DNA of 64,000 bases from Corynebacterium heidelbergense. Lineage in GTDB: Bacteria > Actinomycetota > Actinomycetes > Mycobacteriales > Mycobacteriaceae. The notes beneath the pieces were generated by a model that saw nothing but the letters and a program-made list of their open reading frames with translations, was not told the DNA's origin and did no database searches. Both the position numbers and the translations under genes were made by a program. The stretch covers positions 1,240,001-1,304,000 of the forward strand of contig NZ_CP063191.1 in the NCBI RefSeq assembly GCF_028609845.1. The letters are read 5' to 3'. Below are positions 28,402 to 37,619 of this stretch, in pieces (the first letter of the stretch is position 1; every line of letters starts with the position of its first letter).

Positions 28402-31400
28402 GTGAAGGACTCCGCCCACCACTCACCCCGCAGGAAAGGCCGTCGGCGGCGATCCCGGCACCGTGGACCCGATCGCTCCCCCGTCACCGTCGAGCGCGTT
28501 ATTCCCGCTATTTCCTATCCGGAAGCTCTGCCCGTTTCCCAACGCCGCGACGAGATCATGGCGGCCATTCGCGATCATCAGGTGGTGATTGTCGCGGGCG
28601 AAACGGGGTCCGGGAAGACGACGCAGATACCCAAGATGTGCCTCGATCTCGGCCGGGGTCGGCGACAGGTTATCGGACACACCCAGCCGCGGCGCCTTGC
28701 AGCCCGCTCCGTTGCCGAACGAATCGCGGAGGAAATGGGCACGTCGGTGGGCGAGCCCGGCAGTTCGGTGGGCTATAAGATCCGGTTTGACGATACTATT
28801 AGTCAATCCACCGCCGTGAAACTCATGACCGATGGTGTTTTGCTCAATGAGATTCAGCGGGATAGGACGCTCAAAGCCTACGACACCATCATTATCGACG
28901 AGGCTCACGAACGCAGTCTCAATATCGATTTTCTCCTGGGCTACCTCAAGCAACTGCTGCCGCGCCGCCCGGACCTTAAGATCATCATCACCTCCGCCAC
29001 CATCGACCCGGAGAGTTTCGCCCAGCACTTCAGCGATTCCCGGGGCAATCCGGCGCCCATCATCGAGGTCTCCGGCCGCACCTTTCCGGTGGAAATCCGG
29101 TATCGTCCGCTCACCACCGAAATCATTGAAGACGCCACGTCCACCGTGCGCACCGTCGAGCGCGATCCCCTGGAGGCCCTCACCTCCGCCTGCCGGGAAC
29201 TCATGAGCGAGGGCGACGGGGACATCCTCTGTTTCTTCTCCGGCGAGCGGGAAATCAGGGATGCTGCAGAAGCGCTAGAAGGCGAGTTCAATGGTGGCGG
29301 GGGTCGCCCCGGGTCCAAGCGCGTGGACATCTTGCCCCTATTCGGGCGGCTCTCCAACCAGGAGCAGCACCGCGTCTTCCACCCGGGTGGGCGTCGGCGC
29401 ATCGTGTTGGCGACTAACATCGCAGAGACTTCTCTCACCGTCCCCGGGATTCACTACGTGGTGGACACCGGTCTGGCGCGAATTTCTCGGTACTCCAGCC
29501 GAACGAAAGTCCAGCGCTTGCCCGTGGAGGAGATCTCTCAGGCCAGCGCAAAACAGCGATCGGGCCGGTGCGGCCGCATCGCCGACGGCATTGCTATTCG
29601 CCTGTACTCCCAGGAGGATTTCGAAGCCCGGCCGGAATTCACCGATCCGGAGATTCTGCGAACGCACCTCGCAAGCGTCATCCTCGCTATGGCTGCATTG
29701 GGTCTGGGAGATATCTACGATTTCCCGTTTGTCCTACCGCCCGACAAGCGTGCCGTGAAAGACGGCATCGCGCTGCTCGTGGAGCTAGGAGCCCTTGACG
29801 AGGACAAGGGTCACCGCAAGCGGAACGCCACCGGCGACGACGGCTCGGCAACCGGGTCGAGCGCGGCTGGGAATTCCGGTTACAGCTTGACTCCGGTGGG
29901 GCGTGACCTCGCCCGGATTCCCGCCGACCCGCGCCTGGCCCGCATGCTAGTGGCGGCCCACGCTGCGGGGGTAGTAGACATGCTGGCGGTGCTTGTGGCG
30001 GCTTTGTCCATCCAGGACATTCGGGAGCGCCCGCTAGAACACCAGGCCCGGGCGGACCAACTGCATGCGCGTTTTGCCAGCGATTCGGATTTCACGTCAA
30101 TTATCCTACTGTGGAACTACATCCAAACCCGGCGCAAGGAGTTGAGCGGCAACCAGTTTCGGAAACTCTGCCGTGAGGAATTTCTGCACTACGTTCGAGC
30201 CCGGGAATGGATGGATCTGGTCCGCCAATTTCTCAGCATCGTGCAGGACCTCGGCTGGGAGATTTCTTACATCCCCCACGTGCGTGAGCTGGTTTTCGAC
30301 CCCACCGCCCTCAACGAGGATGTACTGCACCAGTGCGTTCTCTCCGGAATGGTTAGCCATATCGGAATGCGTGAGGGTAACTCGCGTCAATTCCTGGGGA
30401 CCCGAAACTCTCACTTCGTCATCCACCCCTCCTCGCAGTTGGCCAAGAAACCGCCACAGTGGATTATCGCCGCAGAGTTGGTGGAAACATCCCAGGTGTT
30501 CGCACGAACCGTCGGCCCCTGCAAGCCGGAGTGGGTGGAGCAGGTCGCAGGCCACATGACCAAAGCCACCTACTCGGAACCCTATTGGTCCGCGAAACGC
30601 TCGGCAGCCATGATCCACGAGAAAATCATGCTGCTGGGATTGCCCATCATCGCGGATCGGGTGGTCTCCCTAAGCAAGGTGGACCGGCCCCAGGCCCGGG
30701 AGATGTTCATCCGCCGGGCTTTGGTGGAGGGCGACTGGCGTACCCACCACCGCTTCTTCGCGCACAACCAGGAAGTTCTGGCCGAAGCCTCACAACTGGA
30801 GGACAAGGCCCGTCGGCGGAACATCGTGGTAGACGACGAAACCCTCTACAACTTCTACGATGCTCGCCTGCCGGAGTCCGTCGTCAGCGCCCGGCATTTC
30901 GATAGCTGGTGGAAAAAGGCCCGTCACGGGCATCCCCACCTGTTGGACTTCGACCTAGATGCCCTTATCGAATCCCCGGAAGCAGCCGCGGCAGCCGGTG
31001 AGTTCCCGGACACGTGGATCCAGGGCTCCCTGCGCTTTGACCTGTCCTACGTCTTCGAACCGGGCCGTCCGGATGATGGCATCACCATGCGCGTGCCGCT
31101 CCCCTTGCTGGCTACGGTGGACGAGGAACAGGCCCAATGGTTGGTCGCAGGAATGCGGGAGGAATTGTGCGTAGCTCTCATTCGTTCCCTCCCCAAGGCC
31201 CTGCGCAAATCGGTTGTGCCGGCCTCCAACTTCGCCGCAGCGGCGCTCGGCAGGATGAGCGCCTTCGACGGCCCCATCGACCGCGCTCTGGCAGACGCAT
31301 TGAGGGCCTTAGGTGGAACCGGGATCGACGCGGAGGATTTCGACTGGTCAAAGGTCCCGCCTCATCTACGGGTGAACGTTGCGGCCATTGATCGCCACGG

Positions 31401-32655
31401 CAAGGTGGTGGCCGCGAGCCGAGATATCTCCCAACTCAAGGCGGACCTTTCGGGCCAGATCACTCAGGCCATCGCCAAGGCCAGTGCCCAGGGGCGAATG
31501 CGCGGAGCCGGGCACGGTGCTGCGGGGTCGGACGGACGGACCGGCGGCCAGGGGGCGCAGGACACACGCAACGGGCACGGTGCTGCGGCCAAGTCCGGCT
31601 CCTCTGGGGGCCGAGGCACGGGCTCCAAGGGGCGGCGGGGTGCCGCATCGTCCGCTGGCATGGGCGGTGACGAGCTGACGCGAGCCGCTAAGTGGACGGC
31701 GGAGGGTATTGGCGTCATTCCGGAACATATCGAGACCATCATTGACGGCCAGCCGGTCCAGGCCTACCCCGCCATCTTGGCGCAGGACGGCGCAATGATC
31801 GTCCGGGCATTTCCGACGAAACAGGCAGCGGCGGCGCAGCAGTTCAAGACGGTGCTGGATCTCATGGTCACTGCAGTACGGGTGCAGCCGCAGCAGATGA
31901 TCAAGGGGTTACCCCTGCGCCAGCGCGTCGCGATGGGGACCTATGCCAGCCGCGTGGGCACCGATTCCGCCCCGAGCTCCGGGAGATCGAACGGCGGGTC
32001 GAAACGAACCGGGGCATCGAACAAGACCGGGGGCTGTAAGCGGAATGGTGGGGCGCAGCAGACCGGGGTGGCCCAGGGAGTAGAGGGGCTTGTCGCCGAC
32101 TGCGTGGCTGTGGCCTGTCGGGACATCCTCACCTCGATTGGCCCCGTGTTGCGCGATCCGGATGAGGCGGACCGTGCGATCGAGCAGGCCAGGCAGAAGG
32201 TGCCGGGGATGGTCCGGCAGATGGTGGTTGCTGTGGCGCCCGCCATTCTCGCCGTGGAGGACCTCCGCGCGGAGTTGCGGGAATGGTCTGGGCCGATCAT
32301 CAAGGACATTCAGCAGCAGCTCGGGTTTTATCTGCCTCAACACGCGGTGGCGAGGCATGGCGTGGGGCACCTGAAGCATGTGCCGCGGTATGTTGCGGCC
32401 GTCAAGCAGCGGTTGGAGGACCTCGAAGCGCAGCCTGACCGCGATGAGGACCTGGAGGAACAGGTGCGCCAGGCTTTCGAGTACTACCGGGCGACTGTCG
32501 ATCGGCTACCGTCTGCGCGGGCTCATTCGCCCCAGCTCAAGGAGGTGCGGTGGATGATTGAGGAGCTGCGTGTGAGCCTGTTCGCCCAGAACCTTGGCAC
32601 GACCCGTTCGGTATCCGTGGCGCGGATCCGGAAGGCATTGGAGAAGATCCGCTAG
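28402..32655 (+). CDS. hrpA: ATP-dependent RNA helicase HrpA
   Basis: A large DEAH-box RNA helicase of about 1417 residues. Motif I is GETGSGKTTQIPK (about residue 65), then TQPRRLAARSVAERIAEE, motif II DEAHERSLN (about 163), SATIDPESF, the motif V/VI region with NIAETSLTVPGI and QRSGRCGR, then HA2 and OB-fold regions and the C-terminal DUF3418 domain. The latter is interrupted by two low-complexity Gly/Ser/Lys/Arg stretches (DNA about 31490-31670 and 31970-32080). The frame is open 60 codons upstream of 28402, but that part looks non-coding and the GTG at 28402 sits 7 nt after TAAACT. The target RNA is unknown. Confidence 0.93.
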   Translation: MKDSAHHSPRRKGRRRRSRHRGPDRSPVTVERVIPAISYPEALPVSQRRDEIMAAIRDHQVVIVAGETGSGKTTQIPKMCLDLGRGRRQVIGHTQPRRLAARSVAERIAEEMGTSVGEPGSSVGYKIRFDDTISQSTAVKLMTDGVLLNEIQRDRTLKAYDTIIIDEAHERSLNIDFLLGYLKQLLPRRPDLKIIITSATIDPESFAQHFSDSRGNPAPIIEVSGRTFPVEIRYRPLTTEIIEDATSTVRTVERDPLEALTSACRELMSEGDGDILCFFSGEREIRDAAEALEGEFNGGGGRPGSKRVDILPLFGRLSNQEQHRVFHPGGRRRIVLATNIAETSLTVPGIHYVVDTGLARISRYSSRTKVQRLPVEEISQASAKQRSGRCGRIADGIAIRLYSQEDFEARPEFTDPEILRTHLASVILAMAALGLGDIYDFPFVLPPDKRAVKDGIALLVELGALDEDKGHRKRNATGDDGSATGSSAAGNSGYSLTPVGRDLARIPADPRLARMLVAAHAAGVVDMLAVLVAALSIQDIRERPLEHQARADQLHARFASDSDFTSIILLWNYIQTRRKELSGNQFRKLCREEFLHYVRAREWMDLVRQFLSIVQDLGWEISYIPHVRELVFDPTALNEDVLHQCVLSGMVSHIGMREGNSRQFLGTRNSHFVIHPSSQLAKKPPQWIIAAELVETSQVFARTVGPCKPEWVEQVAGHMTKATYSEPYWSAKRSAAMIHEKIMLLGLPIIADRVVSLSKVDRPQAREMFIRRALVEGDWRTHHRFFAHNQEVLAEASQLEDKARRRNIVVDDETLYNFYDARLPESVVSARHFDSWWKKARHGHPHLLDFDLDALIESPEAAAAAGEFPDTWIQGSLRFDLSYVFEPGRPDDGITMRVPLPLLATVDEEQAQWLVAGMREELCVALIRSLPKALRKSVVPASNFAAAALGRMSAFDGPIDRALADALRALGGTGIDAEDFDWSKVPPHLRVNVAAIDRHGKVVAASRDISQLKADLSGQITQAIAKASAQGRMRGAGHGAAGSDGRTGGQGAQDTRNGHGAAAKSGSSGGRGTGSKGRRGAASSAGMGGDELTRAAKWTAEGIGVIPEHIETIIDGQPVQAYPAILAQDGAMIVRAFPTKQAAAAQQFKTVLDLMVTAVRVQPQQMIKGLPLRQRVAMGTYASRVGTDSAPSSGRSNGGSKRTGASNKTGGCKRNGGAQQTGVAQGVEGLVADCVAVACRDILTSIGPVLRDPDEADRAIEQARQKVPGMVRQMVVAVAPAILAVEDLRAELREWSGPIIKDIQQQLGFYLPQHAVARHGVGHLKHVPRYVAAVKQRLEDLEAQPDRDEDLEEQVRQAFEYYRATVDRLPSARAHSPQLKEVRWMIEELRVSLFAQNLGTTRSVSVARIRKALEKIR

Positions 32656-32709
32656 GCGCATGGCCAGCCCTTGTGGAACCGCCCGGACCCGTTTCCCGAA
32701 CCGCCCATG

Positions 32710-33255
32710 TCAGTCGGCTCGCTGGGGTAATTCCACTAGGCTTCCCCCTCCCGCACGTCCCTCCGGTGGCTCTGTTCGCGGCGGGTCGTGCATCTCGGTC
32801 GCGGCCAGCACCGTGTGGGCCCGCAGGGTCGCGATCTCCTCCTCGAAGTCTTCTGCTGAGGTAAAGGACTTGTACACGCTGGCGAATCGCAGGTAGGCGA
32901 CTTCGTCCAGGCGGCGGAGAGGGTCTAATATGGCCAGCCCAATGTCGTGGGCGGGTACCTGCGATCCGTGGGTGGCTCGGATGCTCTGCTCGACTTCGTG
33001 GGCCAGTCGTTTGAGGGCATCCTCGGAAACTTCTCGGCCTTGGCAGGCTCGCGACACGCCCCGGATGACTTTGTCCCGGCTGAATTCCTCCGAGACTCCG
33101 TTGCGCTTGGTGACCAGAAGAACGGAGCGTTCCAGGGTGGTGAAACGCGTCCGGCATTGCGTGCACTCACGTCGGCGGCGGATAGCGACACCGCCGTCGA
33201 CGGTGCGGGAGTCCACAACGCGAGACTGTTCGGAGCGGCAGGAAGGGCACAGCAC
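32710..33255 (-). CDS. nrdR: Transcriptional repressor NrdR
   Basis: A zinc-ribbon/ATP-cone repressor of ribonucleotide reductase genes that senses dATP/ATP. It has 181 residues, about 30 longer than many because of a Pro/Gly-rich C-terminal tail. With GTG 33253-33255 as residue 1, the zinc cysteines fall at the canonical positions C3, C6, C31 and C34; the ATP-cone follows ([18 protein letters not shown] onwards). That start lies 7 nt after TAAGCT with no SD; a GTG 6 codons earlier would disturb the numbering. The divS-like gene and lexA are upstream, as in related actinobacteria. Confidence 0.94.
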   Translation of the reverse strand: MLCPSCRSEQSRVVDSRTVDGGVAIRRRRECTQCRTRFTTLERSVLLVTKRNGVSEEFSRDKVIRGVSRACQGREVSEDALKRLAHEVEQSIRATHGSQVPAHDIGLAILDPLRRLDEVAYLRFASVYKSFTSAEDFEEEIATLRAHTVLAATEMHDPPRTEPPEGRAGGGSLVELPQRAD

Positions 33256-33262
33256 GCCGCCT

Positions 33263-33268
33263 AGCTTA
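33263..33268 (-). promoter_or_regulatory. -10 element of nrdR, leaderless
   Basis: On the minus strand TAAGCT ends 7 nt before the GTG that gives canonical zinc-cysteine numbering. No SD is seen. nrdR therefore probably does not depend on read-through from the SOS-controlled divS-like gene. Confidence 0.55.
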
Positions 33269-33385
33269 GCCACCCAGCCCCCGCTCGCCCCATGACCTTG
33301 TCCCCTTTTTCACCTTGTTCCCTTTTCACGCACGGCGGGTTGCCAGTCAGGGGAAGAAGGCACCTGGTAGGCGGAAGGTATCTGG

Positions 33386-33988
33386 TCACAGGAAGACGAG
33401 TGGGCTCATTCCCGCGGTGAGGATGATGGACCCCACGGATAGGGTCAGACCACCCGGGGACTCGGCTACCCGGCGAGCGGTCCGGAGAAATTGTCCCCAC
33501 CGCCGAACGGGCGTGCCTCCGTGGGCCCGCGCGGCACCGTCCCGAGCCGTACGGTCGGCCCGGGCACGCTGCACATTCGAACAGCCGCTTGTGGATACCT
33601 GGCTCCGCCCCCGGGTTCGCGGTCCGCGGGATAGGGCCAGACCGCCTCCTGCGGTGTTCGAACCGGCGAGTTCACCGCGATCCGCCCAATCCGGCTTTCG
33701 AGTCCGGGGTGTGCGACCCGGAGCGGCGGCGGTTTCCGTACGTGTGCCCCGGGCGCTCTGACCGTCAACTACAGACTCGACGACCCCTAGGGAGATGAGC
33801 TTCTGGACGTGATGGCCGCGGTGCACCTTCGCCGGGGACAAAGCCGGGCGCACCGCCGCGGGGCGGACGCGCGCAGTGCCCCGGTTCCCCGCCTCCAGAC
33901 AGCGAGAGGTGAGCACAACAGGCTGTTTAGCGCCGACTGCGGGGCGACGATCAGCATGACGGATATCTGGGAAGCTGAGAATAGTCAC
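33386..33988 (-). CDS. Putative SOS-linked membrane protein, DivS-like by position
   Basis: A 200-residue open frame between nrdR and lexA, where corynebacteria carry divS (SOS-induced division suppressor) and mycobacteria carry the LysM protein Rv2719c. The protein is basic and low-complexity (Arg, Ala, Pro, Gly, Thr) with one hydrophobic C-terminal helix (LTLSVGSIILTAGMSPLVFL) ending at the stop. No LysM or peptidoglycan-binding motif follows, so it is not a full Rv2719c-type protein. The GTG at 33986-33988 lies 8 nt after GATACT; AAAGGA is upstream but far. The identity rests on synteny and SOS boxes, not on sequence. Another reading is a decayed gene. Confidence 0.5.
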   Translation of the reverse strand: MTILSFPDIRHADRRPAVGAKQPVVLTSRCLEAGNRGTARVRPAAVRPALSPAKVHRGHHVQKLISLGVVESVVDGQSARGTRTETAAAPGRTPRTRKPDWADRGELAGSNTAGGGLALSRGPRTRGRSQVSTSGCSNVQRARADRTARDGAARAHGGTPVRRWGQFLRTARRVAESPGGLTLSVGSIILTAGMSPLVFL

Positions 33989-34169
33989 GGCGCGGAAGTA
34001 TCCTTTCGCGGTTGGAGATGGCTAACTGGGGACGAGGAGCTATCCCCGGGAACCACCGGCGGCTGAGGAGATATTCCTCCCCTGGCACTACCTGGCGGCC
34101 ACGGGTTCCACTAGTAGAGCGCACGGGCGGGACATTCCCTGTGTAGAGAACATCGAACAGAGCGTTTTA

Positions 34170-34185
34170 TCGTACACCCGTTCGA
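34170..34185. promoter_or_regulatory. SOS box 1 (LexA site), divS-like side
   Basis: TCGTACACCCGTTCGA matches CGAAC-N4-GTTCG with one mismatch in the ten defining bases. It overlaps the minus-strand -10 TACGAT at 34169-34174, so LexA bound here would block the divS-like promoter. Confidence 0.65.
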
Positions 34186-34206
34186 ACTTGTCCATGCCTG
34201 GAAAGT

Positions 34207-34222
34207 TAGCACGCGTGTTCGA
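34207..34222. promoter_or_regulatory. SOS box 2 (LexA site), central
   Basis: TAGCACGCGTGTTCGA has a perfect GTTCGA half and a partly conserved left half. It lies between the two outer boxes. Confidence 0.5.
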
Positions 34223-34249
34223 GCCTGTCCATACAAACCCCGAAACTTT

Positions 34250-34265
34250 TCGAACGTATGTGTCA
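34250..34265. promoter_or_regulatory. SOS box 3 (LexA site), lexA side
   Basis: TCGAACGTATGTGTCA has a perfect TCGAAC half and agrees with the consensus palindrome at 12 of 16 positions. It lies about 22 nt upstream of the lexA -10 TAGCGT (34287-34292), in the -35 area, fitting autorepression. Confidence 0.55.
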
Positions 34266-34286
34266 CGAATCGTCCAGCTCATCGTG

Positions 34287-34292
34287 TAGCGT
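34287..34292 (+). promoter_or_regulatory. -10 element of lexA
   Basis: TAGCGT preceded by TG; the start is predicted near 34299, leaving a leader of about 57 nt with the SD AAGGAGAA before the ATG at 34356. Confidence 0.4.
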
Positions 34293-34355
34293 GATAACAG
34301 CCAGGCGCCGGAGGCGTCACACCATCGCTGTTGCGGGGACGAGAAGGAGAAAACG

Positions 34356-35213
34356 ATGGCACCACGGGAAAGCTCCACACCAGGGGACGGCACGGTAGAG
34401 CCGCTGCGTGGGCGGCGTAGCTCGAAGGGGAAGAGCAGCACGGCCAAGACCAGCGCGAAAGGCTCCGACAAGGGGGCCGAGAAGGCCACCCCCAGGCCTG
34501 CAGGCAAATCCAGTTCCCGCTCCCCCAAGCGGGCCCCGCTGACCGACCGGCAGCGCCGCATCCTGGAGGTCATCCAGGATTCCCGCGCGCTTCGGGGTTA
34601 TCCCCCGAGCATCCGCGAGATCGCCAACGCCGTGGGCCTGCAATCCACGTCCTCCGTCTCGCATCACCTCAACTCCCTCGAGAAGGCGGGTTACCTGCGC
34701 CGCGAGGACAAGAAGCCCCGGGCCGTGGACGTGCGTTCTTTCGACGGCAGTGAGTACGACGTCACTTCCCGGAAGAAGCCGGGACGTCAACCCCGCCCGG
34801 CTCCGGCAGCCGAAGAGGACTCCGCGGCCCTCCTACCCCCAGCAACCTACGTCCCGGTGGTCGGGCAAATCGCCGCGGGCAATCCAATCCTCGCCGAGCA
34901 GAACGTGGAAGCCCACTTTCCCCTGCCCACGGAATTGGTGGGCCAGGGCGAGCTCTTCTTGCTCCAGGTGGTCGGCGAATCGATGCAGGACGCCGGTATT
35001 TTCAACGGGGACTGGGTCGTCGTGCGATCGCAATCTGTCGCAGAACAAGGGGACTTCGTCGCAGCAATGATCGACGGAGATGCCACCGTTAAGGAGTTCC
35101 ATCGCAACGCCGAGGGCGTGTGGCTGCTCCCCCACAATGATCTTTTCGAGCCCATCCCCGGGGACGAAGCCCAAATCTTGGGCAAGGTTGCGGCCGTTCT
35201 GCGCAAGATCTAG
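34356..35213 (+). CDS. lexA: SOS repressor LexA
   Basis: The master repressor of the DNA-damage response, inactivated by RecA-stimulated self-cleavage. It has 285 residues, longer than the usual 220-230 because of a Lys/Ser/Thr-rich N-terminal extension of about 60 residues. The winged helix follows ([36 protein letters not shown]). The cleavage site A174-G175 is in QIAAGNPI, and the catalytic pair S209 (GESMQ) and K246 (ATVKEF) are present. The ATG at 34356 has an AAGGAGAA SD. It is divergent from the divS-like gene, sharing a region with three SOS boxes. Confidence 0.97.
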   Translation: MAPRESSTPGDGTVEPLRGRRSSKGKSSTAKTSAKGSDKGAEKATPRPAGKSSSRSPKRAPLTDRQRRILEVIQDSRALRGYPPSIREIANAVGLQSTSSVSHHLNSLEKAGYLRREDKKPRAVDVRSFDGSEYDVTSRKKPGRQPRPAPAAEEDSAALLPPATYVPVVGQIAAGNPILAEQNVEAHFPLPTELVGQGELFLLQVVGESMQDAGIFNGDWVVVRSQSVAEQGDFVAAMIDGDATVKEFHRNAEGVWLLPHNDLFEPIPGDEAQILGKVAAVLRKI

Positions 35214-35252
35214 CCCCGCCCCCCGGCCCGGCGCAGAAGCTCGCCCTGCGAT

Positions 35253-36704
35253 CTAGGCCCCCAGGCCCTCCGCGCGAAAATCCGCCAGCTCAGCGGCAAC
35301 CACTGCGGGCAGGCGCACGTCCACAACCGTTCCCGTAGCCCCGTACTCTTCGTGAGTTACCGTCCCCACCTCGTGGAGACGCGAGATAAGGTCGCCCCGG
35401 GTGAAGGGGATCAACAACCGAACGTGTTGGTCCAGCGAATTGAGGAACAGCTCCAGCCGGGCCTCCAATTCCGCGATGCCCTCCCCCGTGCGCGCGGAGA
35501 CAAAGACAACGTCATCCAAGCGATGCCGCAACTCGGCCAGAACAATCGGGTCCGCCGCATCCACCTTGTTCACCACGAGGATCTCCGGCGGGGCCGGGCG
35601 CCCGGTCTCCGCGACAATGTCCCCGATAACGGAGTTCACGGCCGCGATCTGCTCCAGCGGGAAGGGATCCGACCCATCCACAACGTGGAGGACCACATCG
35701 GCTGCCAGCACCTCCTCCAACGTGGAGCGGAAAGATTCCACAAGCTGCGTGGGGAGGTGGCGGACAAACCCAACCGTGTCGGTGAACACCACGGCCCGGC
35801 CATCGCGCAACTTGGCCCGCCGGGTGGTCGGGTCCAGGGTCGCGAACAGGGCATCCTCCACCAACACCCCCGCCCCGGTCAACGCGTTGATCAGCGAAGA
35901 CTTCCCCGCGTTCGTGTACCCCGCGATAGCTACCTGAGCGAGCGCCGCACTATCCCGGCGCTCCCGCTGCACATCCCGGGACGTCTTCATCCCCGAGATC
36001 TCCTTGCGCAACCGGGCCATGTCCGCCCGCAGGCGTCGGCGGTCAGCCTCGATCTTCGTCTCACCCGGTCCGCGCAGCCCCACGCCGCCGTTGGATCCGG
36101 CCCGCCCACCGGCTTGACGGGACAAGGCACCGCCCCATCCACGCACCCGCGTAATGAGGTACTCCATCTGGGCCAGCGCCACCTGGGCCTTGCCCTCCTT
36201 CGACTTGGCGTGCTGGGCGAAGATATCGAGGATGAGCATGGTGCGGTCGATCACCTTGACGTCCAGGGCCTTCTCCAGCGCGATCATCTGCCCCGGACTC
36301 AGTTCGCCGTCGCAGATCACCGTATCCGCGCCCGTTTCCCGCACGACGGCCCGCAGCTCCTCCACCTTCCCCCGGCCGATATAGGTTCCCGAGTCGGGCT
36401 TGTCCCGTCGCTGGTACAACACATCCACGACCTCCGAACCGGCGGTATCCGCCAGGGCTCGAAGCTCCTCGAGGCTGGCCTCGATCTGGGCCAGGCTGCC
36501 CTGGGTCCACACCCCCACCAGCACCACCCGCTCCAGGCGGAGCTTGCGGTACTCAACGTCGTAGCCTTCCGCCTGCTCGTCGGTGTAGTCGCTGACCCCC
36601 CGGGAGAGGCGGCGCAAGCTGGTGCGGGCCTCGAGGTCCAGCTCGCCTACTGTCGGGTCCTCTTCGGACCATCCCGGCTCACCGGGCCATTCTTGCTGTG
36701 TCAT
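35253..36704 (-). CDS. hflX: GTPase HflX
   Basis: A ribosome-binding GTPase that splits stalled or hibernating 70S ribosomes and binds the 50S subunit. It has 483 residues. The N-terminal HflX domain includes GTYIGRGKVEELR and GELSPGQ; a coiled-coil linker (ADRRRLRADMARLRKEI) follows. The G domain has G1 GYTNAGKSSLIN (about residue 267), G3 in DTVGFV, G4 NKVDAADP and G5 SARTGEG. The ATG at 36702-36704 has only a weak AAAAG SD. It is divergent from the Cys-tailed gene and convergent with lexA. Confidence 0.95.
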   Translation of the reverse strand: MTQQEWPGEPGWSEEDPTVGELDLEARTSLRRLSRGVSDYTDEQAEGYDVEYRKLRLERVVLVGVWTQGSLAQIEASLEELRALADTAGSEVVDVLYQRRDKPDSGTYIGRGKVEELRAVVRETGADTVICDGELSPGQMIALEKALDVKVIDRTMLILDIFAQHAKSKEGKAQVALAQMEYLITRVRGWGGALSRQAGGRAGSNGGVGLRGPGETKIEADRRRLRADMARLRKEISGMKTSRDVQRERRDSAALAQVAIAGYTNAGKSSLINALTGAGVLVEDALFATLDPTTRRAKLRDGRAVVFTDTVGFVRHLPTQLVESFRSTLEEVLAADVVLHVVDGSDPFPLEQIAAVNSVIGDIVAETGRPAPPEILVVNKVDAADPIVLAELRHRLDDVVFVSARTGEGIAELEARLELFLNSLDQHVRLLIPFTRGDLISRLHEVGTVTHEEYGATGTVVDVRLPAVVAAELADFRAEGLGA

Positions 36705-36769
36705 TGTGTTCTTTTCTACACCGGTGCGACCGGAACCGGCGTAACCGGTGGGGGTTTGGCAGGGCTAGC

Positions 36770-37555
36770 ATGGCTGTCATGATTGCGGAGCTCAACAGCA
36801 TCGGACTGAACTTCCCCCGGTGGCAGGATGCCCTGGAGGCCGCGTATGCCTCCGGCCGCCTGGGGGTGCTGGGGGAGGTTGGCGACGGCCAACTCCTGTG
36901 CTACGACGATGCCAGCGGCAGCCGCCTCGTCATCCTCGCCGCCGAACCCTACGGTTGCTTCGCCAGCTTCCGCACGGGAGCCCCCACCACCGGCCACATC
37001 TCCATGGTCACGGACATCATCGGCGTGGTGGACATCGTCGCGGACACCACCGAGCTGCACACCAGCGGCCAATCGGCCCCTGTCCTCGGTACGGTCACGG
37101 CCACGGTAGATCAGGGGCCACTATTTTCGGACGTCGGTACCCTCAACTACCAACCGATAGCTCTTTCCGCCATCGCCACGGATGTCCGGCTTCACGCCGA
37201 CGGCGCCGGGTCCCAGGAGCCCTCCGTGGTGTCCACGGGGTACCGGGATCTATCCGCCGGAAGCACGGCCCCGCACGCCGGGGCTCAGATCCGGGTGCCC
37301 CTCGCCTCCGTGCGGCCCGGGCGAAACGAGCTCACGGGGCAGAGCTTCACGATCGCGGAGGTGCAACAGCCCTTTCCCTTCACCCTGCTCCTCCCCCACG
37401 ACATCGCGGACCCGGCAGAGCTGGGCACCACCGTAGTCGAGGGCGCCGTCGTTGAGGGCACCGTGCAATTCGCCGTCTCCCTCTCCGCGCCCGCGACCTG
37501 CGGCGGCGCCGGGGGGTGTGGATCGGGTAGCTGCGGGTGCGACGGCTGCTCCTAA
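36770..37555 (+). CDS. Conserved actinobacterial protein of unknown function with Cys-rich C-terminal tail
   Basis: A 261-residue protein I do not recognise as a named family. It looks soluble: a mixed alpha/beta N-terminus (LNFPRWQDALEAAYASGRLG) is followed by a beta-rich, Val/Thr-rich middle with no membrane helix and no signal peptide. The last 18 residues are Gly/Cys-rich with the pattern C-x5-C-x4-C-x-C-x2-C (six residues of it read CGCDGC), suggestive of metal binding. The ATG at 36770 has AGGG 5 nt upstream; an in-frame ATG at 36779 is an alternative. Divergent from hflX and convergent with dapF. Function unknown. Confidence 0.75.
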   Translation: MAVMIAELNSIGLNFPRWQDALEAAYASGRLGVLGEVGDGQLLCYDDASGSRLVILAAEPYGCFASFRTGAPTTGHISMVTDIIGVVDIVADTTELHTSGQSAPVLGTVTATVDQGPLFSDVGTLNYQPIALSAIATDVRLHADGAGSQEPSVVSTGYRDLSAGSTAPHAGAQIRVPLASVRPGRNELTGQSFTIAEVQQPFPFTLLLPHDIADPAELGTTVVEGAVVEGTVQFAVSLSAPATCGGAGGCGSGSCGCDGCS

Positions 37556-37619
37556 CCGGCGGCCACCAGAGCGCTTTAGCCAGCTCGGCTTCACCCCCGT
37601 GCGCTGTCGTTTCTGGGCG

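Larger units (their letters stand above)
33989..34355. other. Divergent control region between the divS-like gene and lexA
   Basis: 367 bases with no supported gene. It holds three SOS-box candidates (34170-34185, 34207-34222, 34250-34265), a further TCGAAC half-site at 34153, a -10 for each direction (TACGAT on the minus strand at 34169-34174; TAGCGT on the plus strand at 34287-34292) and the lexA SD AAGGAG. If the minus-strand -10 is used, the divS-like leader is about 170 nt. Confidence 0.6.

Noticed and set aside
33570-33670. Extra TTCGAAC words inside the divS-like gene as further SOS boxes
   Set aside because: Only half-sites; the other halves do not match, and they lie inside coding sequence.
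33315-33761. 148-codon plus-strand frame opposite the divS-like gene
   Set aside because: Arg/Pro/Ala-rich with no SD and no domain; synteny supports a gene on the minus strand.
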